In this document: positions 48,755 through 63,481 of the stretch, piece by piece
How the letters are laid out: the number at the start of each line of letters is the position of its first letter
Position numbering within the stretch: the stretch's first letter is position 1
Notes under the pieces: model-generated
The model's database searches: none
Told to the model about the DNA's origin: nothing
What the model saw: the letters and a program-made list of their open reading frames with translations, nothing else
Made by a program: the position numbers and the translations under genes
Source: Lucifuga dentata
Lineage: Eukaryota > Chordata > Actinopteri > Ophidiiformes > Bythitidae
Assembly (NCBI GenBank): GCA_014773175.1
Contig: VXCM01000040.1
Coordinates: 124,001 to 188,000, forward strand
Direction: 5' to 3'
DNA length: 64,000 bases

Positions 48755-51700
48755 CTTCCCTGAGCCACGTATCGAAAGTGATTGTGAAAGTTATTGCTTT
48801 TGAATCGACATCAAACACAGTTGATCTCCACTTCATCAATAATGAGTATCAGTAATTTCTTCTTCTTCTAATGTCACCTTGGCCTTTTATTTTCCAGCAG
48901 GGAAAGCAAAGTGACAACTTCATCCTCTAAGGGGAAAACACAGAGCTGAAGTCATTTGATGGGCGCAGCGTTGGCTTCGGCTTTATTGATCACCTGCAGG
49001 TGATGCATTTGAATCAATGCGGATTGTGAAGCATGTAGTTTAACCGTGACCACCCTGCCAGCTTGAGGATTCTTCAAGCTTCAAAGCCTTTAAAAGGTCA
49101 GTAATACTGCAGCATTTGCCTTTATTCAAGGGTAAGATCAGAGGCTGGAAATACATAAAGTACACAACTATTTTACTGATTATTTCACCATAAACATTTC
49201 ACACTTACTTGCATCTGAAAGTTGTGTTCAGCTGTCTTAATTTGTCATTAGTTAGCAAAGATTCCTGGAAATCGATGAGGAAACTTGCAGAATCTGTCGG
49301 CTTCCCCTCCATCTATGTTTGGATTATAGATTTGGGGTTTAATAATCAATGATCGTTTGGATGTCGGAACAGATGAGTTGGATAATCTCGGGAGTACATT
49401 TTACACTTTCGGAAGCATTTGAAAGCCTTAATGTTTGTGCCATCTGTCCAACGACGCTGAGTTCCTTTTCTACGTTGCGACTCAAACTGAGAAAAGGGCT
49501 TCAAGCAAAGTAAACGCAACCGTCATATTCACCATTTCAAGTCTTCACGCCCTCGCCTACCTCTGCAATACAAGGTCTGCCCTCCATTTCTCCACGTCCC
49601 ACAGGCTTTGTGCAGCAGGAGGTCACCATCTGTTGTGATCACGCCACAGCAATGCCTACTCTATTTACGTGCGCCCGTGTTTATTGACGTGTGAGACGCT
49701 AGCATGCAAACGCCATTGCTCTCACTTCTCTTGGCTGATTTCCCAGCACTCTCTGCTGATGGAGGTGAGCCTCTGAGGGCCCCGACGGAAGATGAGCAGC
49801 TCTCTGCGGGCAACAGGTTTAACACAGTCATTATGAGGAATGGACAGCAATCAAGCCCGAGCATAAATCTTCAGACGAACCCGTGAGAAATCATGCATTG
49901 TATTTATTATTTGGTGGGAAAAGCTTTTTTTTTTTTTTATGTAAATAGTCAGTTGGAGAGGGATTATGAGTGACAGGATTTGAAATCTGGGCTTCACAGG
50001 AAGGATCTTTTGGGTTTTTATGGAGAAGGAATAGAGTCAGTTTGAAAGGACAGACTTGTTTAACCTCAAAAAAAAAAAAAAAAAAANAAAAAAAAAAAAA
50101 AAAAATGGCAGAGCTGCTAGTAGCTGAGGCTCCCTACAGTTTGGATAATATTGGTTTCCTGTGAGCAGAAAACCAAAGCAGAAAACGTAGTCATAGTATA
50201 AAAATTCTGCTCATCACGTTTCGTGCGAAAAACATAATTCAGCCTTTATGTCCTGCTCTCTTTAGGACAAAAAAATATCCACACTATTCATGTTTTTGCT
50301 CAAGTCTCCCTCTTGTATAATCAACATTGTCAACATCATCATGTTTTCTGTGCAGTTTTTAATTAGTTGCGTACATACGCTAAATGATTTCCATCAGTTA
50401 TTGTCGTATGCTTCAGTATTCATTGAAGAACTGAGCTGGTCGAAGGTCCACCATGATTTCTTATCTCACCCAGACCTCTGCAAAAAAGAGCAAATCACAC
50501 AGTTAAATGCATATTTGGTAATTTAATTAAATTCACACATTTCATCCTCACAACTCTCAACCTAATTAGAAAAAAATGCAAATATGACTGGAAAATTATA
50601 TTTAAAAAAACAGTTGGGTATAAGTGGAGATAAAAAAAAATTTGAAAACTCTCCATTGCTCCTTTTGAAGAGTGAATGTCAGTGGAACTTTGTTAGCAAA
50701 GGTTAACGTGGACATTAGAATTCAGCCTGCAGCATCTATAATTTATTCTCAAAGTGGTGTAATTCATTTATGGAACCGTTCCATATTCAGGGTGAAGGCT
50801 GGTGGCAAGATTTCCATTCCAGAATGTCATTTAGACCGCCAATGTATCTAAATCCAGCCACTTACATCAGCTCCTCTGCCTTTGGCTCACAGATCAGGAA
50901 TTAACGCTCGCTAGCATAACATCACCTGCTGTTCCTCGTAATGTGACGTTAAATATACTCAGTCTGTAACGTGAATGAAACACAGTACGAGGACATTAAA
51001 GTCCGCAGTAAGTAAGTAAATTCAGACGTGTGCTCCTTAAACATCTGGCCTCGACAACACCACTTGGTCTTCATTTTCTGTCCCCCCAAGTAAAACATTC
51101 AAACAACAACATGCCGACGTGCTTCTCAGCTTCGAGAAAATGCAAGCGTGTTTGACGGCGCCTCCGTCTCTCCCACTGATTAATGGCTGGAGGTGGAGGA
51201 CCCATGTTGTGGCTTTGATGAGGCAATTTGTACAGTTCTGCAGGAAAACAATGGCAGTTCGTTTTATTGCAATGACTCTCCAGGGATACATCAGCAGTGC
51301 TACTACTCAGTATAGTGTGGAGTGCCCCCCAATAATAAATCAAAAGATGCTGGTGTGCCAGGGAGGGGCGGCGTTACAACTCACTCTTTAATGGCCCGTG
51401 TGCTGTTTCTGGCTCCATTTGAATGCAGAGGGAGTCCAGCTTCTTATCACATGTTATGAATACAAAACCAGCGCCCGTTAATGCCGTTGTTCATGATATA
51501 TCCCTCAGGGTGGGCTTGGGGGGTTCATCGTGATCGTATAGCCATTATTCTAAACATCACATTCTGCAGATGAGCAAAATGGAGCCTGGAAGATACAATT
51601 ACAGCATCATAGGCTCATTGTTTGATGGTCATCAGTAACAAAGAGTCGTCAATAAGCCGCGATTATGTGGATTTTCAGCTTTCATTAGATTGCACGAGGC

Positions 51701-52394
51701 CTTTTTTCAACCTCGTTAATCTGACAGATTTTTACTGATTGGCGACCACAAGTACATACATGCATGACATCCAGTCCAATCGAGTCATGGGATGTCAAAA
51801 GCACCATTGTGGAAATAGTGGAACTCTATGAGATTAGGTAGTTTAGTGTGTATCTGCAGCATTCCTGTTCCCAGATACGACTAAAAATGACACAGTAATA
51901 CAAAGTCTTTATGGTGCAGCGTGTAAAAATGCTGTTTAATTTGATGGCTGGGTGTTTCATACACCATGTGCTGCTTTGAAGATTTTTAGGAGCTTCACCC
52001 TCTATCTTGGGGTCCAAAGCGTTTGGTCAATAATGCATCACCCAATTCAGTTTTATTTGCTTTAAAGGCAGCAGAAGAGATTAGAAGCTTACTTTTTAAT
52101 TACTCCTCATCTTGTAACCTGCAGGACAGAAGATAAAGTAAGACGAGTTTAGGTTTAACGTGAACTATTTAGTCGTTTTTTTCATGTCATATATCATCAT
52201 ACCTCCCCGTAAAGTGACCATCTTACAGACATTTATTTCCCTGGAATCCATCACGACTATGATTTCAAATTGACCATCTTACAGGATTGTGGCTTATTTA
52301 CTGTTTTATATCTTCTGTAATCTTTCATTGGTTTTTGTGTCTTTGCAACTTGTCTGCTGGAGGATGGAGTTGTTTTTCCTTATATATTGATATT

Positions 52395-52500
52395 TTTTTT
52401 AGGGAGTTTTTCCTCATCATATAGAGCTTGGGCTGGGTCAGGAACAGTTGATGCGTGGGCCTGTGAAACCCTTTGAGACACTGTATATGATACTGACGAC
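52395..52500 (+). repeat. Degenerate interspersed fish repeat fragment (tentative)
   Basis: The words GGAGTTTTTCCTCATCA, GGGCCTGTGAAACCCTTTGA and GACACTGTATATGATACTG occur in an order I associate with a common teleost dispersed repeat ('ggagtttttcctt...aagccctttgagac...'). The copy is decayed, and I cannot confirm the family without a repeat library. Confidence 0.35.
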
Positions 52501-55500
52501 AAAATGAACCAAATAACCTTAAAGCAACATGCACAGTATGATGAATATTGAGCCTGAAAGTTATGACAATGTGCAGTAATGTCTAGATTTCCTGGTTTTG
52601 ATCAAATTGTTTATTTTATTAAGATATTTCATAGGCTAATCATTATTTTAGTATTACTGCAATATCTATATTTAGTCCTGGGAGATCGAGTCACAAAGTC
52701 AGCCAGGTGTCACAGGTGCATCTAAAGCTGCAGCAGGAGTATTGTGACAATATGCTGAGTTGGCATGACTTTGTGTCATATTCACCGACAGATTCAGCTG
52801 ATTCAGATTTCTCTATGTTAATGACTGAGCTTTGTGTCATTATTAGCTTATTAGAGGACATGCAGGCAATGACGGCTTGAGAAAAATCAGCTCCGAATCA
52901 CGTAGGGTCACGTGATTGACCTCTTTCCAGATTTGTGGTTCCCCACATGATCTCGATGCTGGTCCTCGCTGATTCCACACGCTCAACCCTCATGAAAGCT
53001 AAATCCAAAAGAGAAAGCCTGAAAACACAACATGGCTACACAGGTTTGTGTCAGATTCAGTGTTCGAGTCAGTCAGTCTTCACGCGCTTGTCTGATGCAG
53101 ACACATCAATGTTTTCTGTTTTTTTTTTTTTTCNTTTTTTTTTTTTTTTCCTTTACCAAACCAACACTGAAAATGAAACATAATTGAGCAGAAAGGAGAA
53201 TGGAGCTGAAATTACAATGGGAACCTGTAATGCACAGCAATTTGCTTTCAGTCCTCTCTCTCTCTCTGGTACAAACAGGAATGAAAATATAGTTCTTTGG
53301 TTCAGATTCGTCCTCAACAGACTGATAAAATCAGAATCCCGAAACAGAAGAGAAAGGAGAATGAAGACGTCGTAGAGGTAGCAAAACCGGGAGGGCAAAC
53401 ACTGAAAGAGAAGTGGGACCTGATGAAGAAAATACTCTGCACAGCGCTCGTCTTTCACAGTCACTCCATGCATAAATGAATACAGAAAGCTTTGTGAAAT
53501 CAGCACAGCTAAGGAGTAGCTTCCTGCTAATCAGTCTCCTCAGCCAACACAGAACCTTGTGCATAAAGCCATCACACACACAACTTCATCAATTTGCCTG
53601 ATATCTCTTTTCACATGCATCCATTCACCATCCAAATAATTCAGTGGAAAAATACCGTCCAGCTTATAACAAAATATAGATACTGGCTGTTTTGCATATT
53701 AATTCGTTTGAATGTATACCATGTTATTATGGCAAATATCATCATTTAATCAGTAATTTGAAGAATTTATATTGAGTCCTGTAATTCTACTGAGAGTAGA
53801 TTAGCTAATCTAATGGTAGGAACTAGAAAGAGAGACCTGAAATCGTCAGAATGAGAAATCTATTGTTGCTCCTGAGAGAATACATTAGGGAGGATGATGA
53901 AGGTGGAGGAGCACAGAGGAGGATAACAGTATGTTTTCTGCTCCATAAATTATAACGCTGCCATTGAATGAAGATGGTTTATCTATTAATATATGCATGA
54001 AACATCTACTTTGTGCATCTATAAATAAATAACCACATAAATTCATAAATGCATCAATAAAATAGATCGTTTTGAAATCATAAACAGATTACAGGTTGCT
54101 GGAAGTTTTATGTTTTTAATCCCTACATTAGCATAACAGTTCCATAATAAACTAGTTTAAGGTGTTAATGGCTCTCAATACTTACAAGCATTTTCATCTT
54201 GTCAGTTGTCTTGACATTTTCGGCATTAATTGGAAGCCAAAATGCTGACACGCAGCAGATTTTGGAACTTGATCCATGAAGGAACTAGTCCTTATTTTCA
54301 ATTTTGCCTGAATCCATCCTGTCACCTACTTCCTCTTCTCAGTTTTGAGTTAATCTTGGCTCACCGAAAGTGTGATGACCCAGGAAAAAAAACTTGCTGT
54401 TCAGAAATGCTCCAGATAAAACTCATTTCCAGGCGTCAGTTTAAAGTATTAAGGATCATTTGGAGATGTCTAATCTTTCACTTTTGAGTTTGTTTTTTTG
54501 GACCTGAAACCTTCCATTTCCTCAACCAGTTGCTTCTCCGTTGTCTTATGGTATTTTTAACACCTCATTAGTTTTGTTTGTTTTGGATCCTGGAGCTTTT
54601 CCCCCTAAGCTTGGGCATACCAAATGATGACTATGACTATAACAGTATCCAATTCCCTATTTATTCCAGGCTATTTATCCTGCATAGTAGATTTTCTCCT
54701 GTTCTGATTTTCCTTCTCCCACCCCAGATATTGACCAATGAGCAGAGCGAGAGCCCTCACGTGACGTTTGCTGCTATATTTGGGATCAGTTGATTTTTTT
54801 CCTGCGTGAAACTGAACCAAACCAAGCGGTGAATGCATTGTAAAAATCAGACCAAACCAAACCAAAACTCCCTTAATAATCTAATCACTACTTTCACAAT
54901 TTTGCTATTTGCTGACTGTGATCGCTTAGTAGTTTGGAGATTTGTGGTTAGGATAATCCCGAATCTTGTTATTTAGAATATTGAAGTTGGTCTTGGAAAG
55001 GTACAATGTCCTATGATGAGTTGGCACCCTTCCTGAAGGAATAGTGAAGTTAATGTTACATGTGCTTCATGTTGTTGTATAAACCCTCTGGATGTACTTA
55101 AGCTATGATATCTTTGTTTTGGAGTCTCTCTTTCAAATAATTGGGAGGAGATTTTGTCATTGTAATATGACAATTACTAAGCACGTCTAATCAGTTTCAT
55201 CTCAGTATTCCACTGCCAAGGGATCTGTGTTTAGAGCTTTTGCATTATCAAAAAAAGAAAAAAAAAAAAAAATCCAATTTTGGATTAATTTCTGGCAATA
55301 ATTAGGGTGTGCCAGATATATTTGACACGCTGTGAGTGTAGATTAAAATGAAGTATACAGCAGGTGGTTCATGAACGTTAAAGAGCTCAGAGTGACACAC
55401 TTCCATTCAGTCTGTCTGCTCAGAGCTCCACGGGGAAAATCAGCTCACAGGGAAAGAAGGACAAAGTGTCACATTTTGTGCATCCGGGTATTCTTGTATG

Positions 55501-57489
55501 TAGCCAGCGTGTCTATGTTAGATGTGTGTTTTTGTGTGTGTGTATATGGCGCATGCATGTGTGTCAGCGTGTGTTATTTGGCCTCCATCTGCGCTCCACA
55601 CGTCCCGCTGCTTCCTCAACCATCAGCCTCATGAACACATGCTCAGTTTATTTTGCAGCAACGCATCAACCACCTGGAGGGGAAAATGCCTGGGTGGCAT
55701 TTTGACATGCTGTTTGCAGCTGACAGGTTCAGGATAATCACTTCACGATTCCCATGAAATTTCCTAATAAGCCATTCGCTGAATGTCAATCTGGCCGTAC
55801 CTGGGCGAGGTTCGACTGTACGGATTCATGGGGGATTTTTTTTTATTTTTTATTTTCTTCTCACGATCACTTCAGTCGGTGATTTGACAGCTGCTGTTGT
55901 TAATTTTCTCCCTGGCTATTTCCTGAAGATGCGTGTGGTGCTGCAGAGCGAACAGACACACACACGCATATATAATTTAAATACATGCAAATACACCTGG
56001 GTAAAAGCAGTGTTCTTCCTGTCTGTACATGTTAGGAATCCTTAAACATATATTCTACACACACACATATGAAAATTTCCCTCACAAATGCACCCTCATT
56101 TCATCCAACCGCAGTCATTCTGATTAATTTACATTCCTTATGAGCTGAACCAGGAAACATCAAATAACAGCCAGGAGCAAAGTGGGAAACTAACAGGCAG
56201 GAACATTTGTCCTTGTACTTAATCAACACATTTTGACAATTTCCCTGTGTTTCTTTGTTCTTCTGTGCATTTGCGTGACTTTCAGGCTCCGAGACTTCAA
56301 ACTCTTAATTGAAAGTTTTAAGCAGCCTCGCCCAGAATGGACATAATGGGCTGAAAGCAAATCAAAGTGGATTTCATGGGAGGTATTGATTAGTGTTATG
56401 TGCCCTTAAAAGTAGCCAATTGTTGTGGGCGTCTGGAAGACGTGGCTTTCTGCACACGTCGCCGAGTGCGTTTCTCTTCCTCTCAAGGGGTGAAAAGAGA
56501 AGAAATGCAGCCAATTACAGTGACTGATATTGGGCTTCTGGACGTATGAGAGGATTCTTTTCCTTTCTCTCATGTTTTTTTAGTGTGCCGTTGGGCAGTT
56601 TGGTTTTTATCCTCCATTCACCCGCAATAGACTTTCTTATTATTACCTTGTTTTTCTTGCATGGTGATTCTTTCCTCTCAGTGGATTTATTGGCAGCTAT
56701 AATCCTATCGATTGGTACAACTGATCCCTACTAATCCTGTAACATGTAAGTTGTGCATTGCAATGCACAGCGGCTTAATAAATTCCTATGTCAGACTGAA
56801 GAGCTCAACATCCAGGACTCCACCTAAAGTAAAAAAGCCCAGAGTTTCGTTCTGAATCTTCTGGTGTGTCTTTTCACCATGGTGTTGTTGTGGACGGCGA
56901 AGAGAGAGAAAAGAAGACGAAAGAGCATTTTCAGAGGAACCTCGGGGAATGAGTCAGCCTGACTTCGCTCACTCGCCTTTTCTTCCACTTCCCACTCTGC
57001 TTCTCACTTTCTCACCTTGCTTTGAGGGCTCTTGCTCTTCATCTCTCTGGTGATTTGCTTCCCTCTCACTTATTCCTCTCTTAAAAACTTATATTCACCT
57101 CATCTCTCTTCCCCTCATCTTTGTCTCTCTCTCTGTTTCTTCCTCTCCTGCCTCATTTCTTTCTCTCTCTCTCACTTTTCCCTCTGTCCATTGAGACCTC
57201 TGCCAGCTCGAGCTCAGTGGCTGCAAAAGCCTGTGGCATTGCTCTGAAATTGACCAACACTCATCCATGCCAGTAAATGACACTCAGCGACCTCCCACTA
57301 TGCATATCAGATCAGTCGCCAGCCTGAGTTCTGGCTGAATCAGCGGTAAAAAGTCACATTTTGGCATCGCTTTGAGTGCAGGGTACAGTAGAGGTGACAT
57401 CAGCGACTCCGGATGACATTGCTCTGCCAGGCTTTGCCTCCCACACTATGTCACTACCATCGATTTCCACTATGTGTGCGTATACGTCG

Positions 57490-57511
57490 CGAGAGAGAGA
57501 GAGAGAGAGAG
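57490..57511. repeat. GA dinucleotide microsatellite
   Basis: Eleven GA units followed by GTGAGTGAGT. Confidence 0.85.
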
Positions 57512-60500
57512 TGAGTGAGTATTGGGAAACCTGGGGGATAAATCAGTTATATTTGTGCTGCAGTCAAAGTAGTCAAACGTATAAGAAAAAAAAAAACGCC
57601 GGAGAAGAAAAATATTCTGTCAGCTTATAACAATGGTGCATTTCCTGCTATTTCACTTGTCATCCAGTCATTGGCTTTATGTGCAGACAGTAATTATTAT
57701 TTTGAAGATACTGAAGACCTTTTTTCACAAACTGAAAGTTGGCTGCTGGGTTTTTTGTTTTTTTTTCCCTGCATGTCTGTGGAAACAGCATGCCCAGTGG
57801 GTTGCCTGGCACAGACACACTCCACTCTCAACTGTAAAGTGTTTACATGGAAAGGCGTTCTTTAAACGTCGTCGGAGTGAAACATGGCCGCCATCGCACC
57901 TGCTGCCTGTGATCGCTCCTCCAATCAATGTTATCTTCCCTCATCCACTGATTTATGTGTGTCACTGCCGCCGTTGTCAAAATGACTGCGTTCTCACCTG
58001 GCGTTAATCCGATCAAACTGTTGAACAAACAACAAACTGTCTATTCAAACCAACTGATCCTCAGTGTAGTCAGGCTTACAAATGTTAGAACATCCGACTC
58101 TCTTGCCGCTTCATCTTTTTAACTAGTCTGGGTGAAAAGCGGTTTAAGCTCGCTGGAGTTTATTAGTTGCTCACAACCTTTTGCACACATCTGAAGCCAT
58201 AGATTCCTCTCAACCTGTAATGTCTGGTGGAAATCATGCACTAACTTTGCATTCGGAGGGAACAAATCCATTTCAAGTAAAGTGCGAGCTATTCTCACCG
58301 TGCTGAAGGTTCCTAAGGCAACCGTTCCTCGCCTGCTTTTGTTTGTGGAGGTTTGACTCATGTACTGGCCAGTTTAAACTCAGATAGAAATGAGGGATGT
58401 TTGACATGTATTTTTCTCACGCAACATATAATTGAACAAGATCTGTTAATGCACATAACTATGATTAGATTTTATGAATCTTGTTGCCAAAAATAGCACG
58501 TAACTTCCTTTTTTTTCATTGTCTTATTTGGATTTTGTGCTGCCCCTACATCTTGTAAACCAGGGTGGGTGATGTAGCGTTAAAATAACATCATGAAATA
58601 TCTCCACTGAGGTGAACAACTGGACTGAAGTGAGCGTAGCAGCGAGGCTAACACTTCTTATATGTTGCTTTTTCTGACACAGGAAGTACAATTAGCTAAT
58701 GCTCCAGCTATGCTTGCCCGAGTCAGCATCATTTGCCTGCTTGTTTTGTATTGCAAATGCTGCTTGGCTCTCCTCCTCACGCGACTTGTGACTTTCACCC
58801 AGGTGTTTCTGCTTCACATGGTGTTGTGTTTCCATCATTAGCTGTTAGCCAGGTAGCCTTGTAGCCGAAACCATTTCCAAACAACAGAGGTTCCTTGTTT
58901 AGGAACTCAGGTGCTGACCCACTACTTTCCATCATGCTTGTTGATTTCTTCCTGTTGCGCATGATGTGAAAATTCATCAACATGCCATCAAACTGCAATG
59001 TTGTCAATATCATATGGCAAATTTTGAAAATGAAAAAGGTTTTTGGAATTTTTATAGCTATCCACCTATGCATGCACAGGTAGCATACGGGAAATTAAAG
59101 AAACGAGGACACATTGTCCCTGATTAGATCCATCAGTCATTTTCAAGAAAATGCTTCTCTTTTCACACATTTTATCCACCGTTCGTCTTTAAGCACTCCC
59201 TCATCATTCTTGGAAGGCATCTGTTCTTAAAATATATAATTTCCCTGTAAGGTACGGCAGCGATATTCATTGTGCCAGTTACACCGGCGCTCAGGAATTT
59301 CTCATTCAGAACACTTTGTCCTTACTGGCGACATTAACCTCCACCAGTTTGCCCTGCAGCGACGAGGGATCCAATCAACTCGCGCGCTTTGGCAACCCCC
59401 AGTGTCTCCTTCTTGTGAGACATTGGCACAAAGAAATTAACACTCTGCATATTCATCACTATTACTAGTGAGGAGACTATGAATTTAATTGAATATGGAA
59501 TAGCACCAGGGAATGAAGTGCAGCTCAGCTCATTGCGTTGTTGAAGCATGGGCCAGTCAGTGGATCTCTTCATAGTAAGATAACAAATGCAGGACTGCAG
59601 AGATCACACACACACACAGAGATCACTCATTTTGCGACTTGTGAAAATGCACTTGAGAAATATTCCATTAAAGTGAAATATTACTTTGAGATGTATAAAG
59701 TGTAGGGCTGTGATAAACAAGGAGATTGGAGAATATAGTGTAGTGTAAATAACAAGATTAAATCAAAGGTTGTGGCCTGATTGAAACGGCTCCTCCAGGC
59801 TGGAATTGATTGGCCATCGTGGCGCTGTCAGTTTAATAAACAACCCGAAAAGGAGAGAGGAACGTGTAAATCCATTTGTCCTGCACATATGTTGTGTTAA
59901 CCCTTTTAGTTCATTGAGTGGGCTCAAGGAGGGACTCACCTTACCATACATTCTCTCAAATTATTTTATAAGGATCAAGCATGATTGTAACTTGACCCGC
60001 GTTTCCTAATTTTCTCAGCACTTATGTAGAGTTTTAGTGGATTGTAATTAGCGATAGCAGCGAGGGATGAGCCCTCAAAGTTGGCTAATGGCGCCACTTT
60101 GAAATATGAACCGGAGGAGCTGCTGGACGGGAGGTTATTGGTTGATGCTAGATGTTGGGTGGCGGCAGGGTCCTTCTGGGACTCATGCAGCCTTTGCAAA
60201 GCATCAGTTCTGAGGATGAAAGAGCTGGGAGACGTGATGGGGCGTGATGAGAAACAGAGCGGACAGGCCGAGCCTTCAGAACTCTGACAGCTCACCAACA
60301 GAGAGGAGAGGGAGGGTGATGGGAGGAAGAAAGGAGGAGGAGTGGAGGCGCCTCAGCGAGATCAAAGGTGCTCTCATCAAGGGCTTGTCTCTTCTTTCCT
60401 TTGACAGCGGCGACAGGATGGTGACGGTGGTGGGGNGGACTTTGGTGTAAAGTCGACAAGGATGAGGATGAGAGACACCACAGAGCTGTAACACAACTAA

Positions 60501-60649
60501 AGAAGGAGCAATCCATTTACCTGTAACTGTATCTCCATTTACAGTACATGCATGCTTAGTGTTTGAGCTCCGCTAACTTCAGTGTTTCTCCTGCTAACGC
60601 ATAACGTCCAAATGTAGCCACAGCCATTTTTCATTTAAAATAAACGTTT

Positions 60650-60968
60650 AAAATGTAAAAATAAAAGCTGTCCTCTCCTGGGACTATATTCCTTCTTGGA
60701 GACGTACATTTTTGTCTGTGCAGCGTGTTGGATTGGTTAAATTAAGTAACTATGACAACAAATTCATCATCATGATTACTGTGTTGGATTATTAATCTCA
60801 AGCACGTTTCATAGCTGTACAAGTTGATTTTAATGGAACTGAAACCAATGGCTGCTTAGAAAGTAGGAAAAACAATTGTAATATTTACCGCTCCAGCAAT
60901 ATGTTTTGAGAGATGGGTGTCAGTAATGTAACGTACAAATATGTAAAATCACCTGTATGGTCCTTTAA
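60650..60968 (-). mobile_element. Truncated miniature transposon in opposite orientation
   Basis: Read on the minus strand it begins TTAAAGGACCATACAGGTGA and continues with the family's left-half blocks: CATTGGTTTCAGTTCC, ACCAATCCAACACG and GGAATATAGTCCCAGGAG. It then stops where the right half should start; the right terminal repeat is missing. This is the only copy in the window in this orientation. Confidence 0.75.
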
Positions 60969-63425
60969 GAGTAATTTCACTGTATGCCTTTTAAGACACA
61001 TTGCGTTCTTTTATGTGCACTGCTGCAACAAAAAAACAATTCATTAATGGCCGGTTTTCCAAGAAAGAGATAAGGTGAAGACTTGTGTAGAGCTGTAGTG
61101 AACTGTGAAATGGAAGTTTGAATGTACCCGTTAAGCTCTAATACTTTTTTAATTACCAGACGGGCTTAAAATAATTCCAAACAGCGCATCAGCAAAGCAG
61201 TCTCAGGCAGGTCAGGGTTTTATTTCCTGGTTCAGCATGCGTCAACCCCTTCTAAAGAAACCATACGCTGCTGATCAAATGTTTTTTAACGCTAATATTT
61301 GTACATTACATCTCAAGAGCTTTAAAATTAACTTTTGTGGGATTGTTCTTGAGAAATGTTAATTTAAACGACCCAGGTCTAATTAGAAACAGCCGACATC
61401 TTGATTACAGGAACGAGGCACAGAATGCAAAGCTTCTCTTTGTGTTTTTAACACGTATAGGCTTAATTGGTTAACCTTCCCAGCACACCTGCATTTAATG
61501 AAGCTCTCATTAACTGTCTCCTTAGGATTTAAGGTCTCGCCAATTTACCGAATCTGCAAACTCAGAAGTTCCGGCCGCTCAAACGCACCACTCGGCTGTT
61601 CTCACTGGAGGCAAATGTCAGCTCGTGTTTGAAGAGAGTTGCCATTTTTGCAGCACGAGGAATGAAAGATTGAAATTGAACATAAAAACGCTGGGCTTTC
61701 AAAGCTTTTGACTGGCATTTTACATTTATATTAATATACATCCGACTTTGTAAGTGGAAAATGAGGTTGAAAGACTATCCCCCTCCCCTTCCTCTCCCTG
61801 TATCCCTAAATGTATTTAGTTATAAAATAGAGATTTACACCAGGGACAAACCAGATGGAGAGTTGCTCAACATTCATATATAGTATTCATTATACATCCA
61901 TTTTATATTGATGTCTAAAGCAGCTGGAGCTTGAGCCAGAGACCATTTAAGATCTTTTTTAGTCTGTTGATGCTGAGAATTTGGAGGAACACAGCAGGTC
62001 GTTTAAAGCAAGAGGATTTTAAGGGATCCATGTGATGTGCACATAGTAGAATTTCAGTTTGAAGACAACCTGAAATTGAAACCTGAAACCTGACCTTGAA
62101 TGTGATGGTGCATTCAAGCGCACTTATTAGTCATGTGGGTTGACGTCAGGATGTCGCAGAACACAAAGTACATGTGAAATGACGAAAATAAGCAGAAGTT
62201 GGACATTACGTCTTTGACAATTGGAACGACATGGAACGCCTCGAAGCTGAAAGTTAATTATATCGTTTGCCCTGGTGGGGATCTCAGGATCTGTCAGTAT
62301 ACTTATCAGCGTTTCACACCACACAGTGACACGCTCTGAATTCTGAAGGAACCCCCTTGTTATTCCCACAGATGGGTAATTGGGGTTTGTTGGAGTGTCA
62401 TTCGGATGGTTACAGGAAGGCCTCAGGCTGACAGACGTGTCTGCCGGCCATGAGATCATTACCAGAGAGAGGAGAAAAAGTGATCATGAACACCCGGTTG
62501 ATCTCGTCTCATCTTTTTCCTCTGTTAGGTGAGACACGTTTAAGCCTTATTCACTCATTCTGGCACTTTGTCTTCTTTTGATGGAGAGCAATTTATATCT
62601 CTGAATCATCATCTTGTCACCATCATCTCATTTATGATGCCTTGAAACGTGATTGGCTTCGCATTCCAAAAGGTCACAAGGACCCGAAAATAGCAGATTT
62701 GTTGTTTCAGCTAAAGCCGTCATCTCACCAGGAAAGTCTGATGAGATATAATGAATTTGACCTCACCGACTTAGAATTATGACGCCCTGATGTATGTAAT
62801 GTTTGAAGTAAAAAATAAATTCTGAGTTATATTCATGCTTGTATATATTTTAATCTTTTAGATTAAACATAGACAGACTAATCAAAAGTGGCTTAGAGGA
62901 TCTCTGAAGGTCAACAAAATACCTGTTTAGACAATATTAAAATGAGTATGAGACTTAATAAATGCCTTTAATAGAACTATATATATAGGAATATCTCACA
63001 AAGTACTGTTTATTTAATCATCTCTAATGCAAAGGTAAAAAAAAAAAAAAAGAATATTTTAATGATGGAACCAAACTGGGACCAAAATACAAATCATTAT
63101 CTTTAACGGCACAACAGTTAAACAAGAAATGCTAACTGAAAGCACTGTTGCAGAGCTCATTTTATTGGGCTCCGATGCTTATTTCCACCCTGAGAACTTG
63201 CAGACAAACAATACAAGAAGTTTATTTGGGGCAAAAAACTAACTCATCACTCATCAGAACGTTACAAAAGATTTCCACATCACAGAAAGAGAACCTCGCT
63301 CTTCTCCCAGAGGGGAAAGATTCAAAAGCTAATGATTCTTGGCATCAGAAAATAAAGGTGCTTTTGCTTCCCCTTTATTATTCCTCATTGTTGAATAATT
63401 AAGAGCTATTGTTATTTCACGGCCA

Positions 63426-63481
63426 CCCCCTGTAATGATGGTAATAATTCATGTGATGCTGATTAGCATCATGACAGGGGG
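63426..63481. repeat. Inverted repeat with nested palindrome
   Basis: CCCCCTGTAATGATG (63,426-63,440) pairs with CATCATGACAGGGGG (63,467-63,481) at 14 of 15 positions. Between them GATGCT-GATT-AGCATC (63,455-63,470) forms another dyad that overlaps the right arm. The surrounding sequence is AT-rich with several TAAT cores. It could be a regulatory dyad or a structured repeat remnant. Confidence 0.65.
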
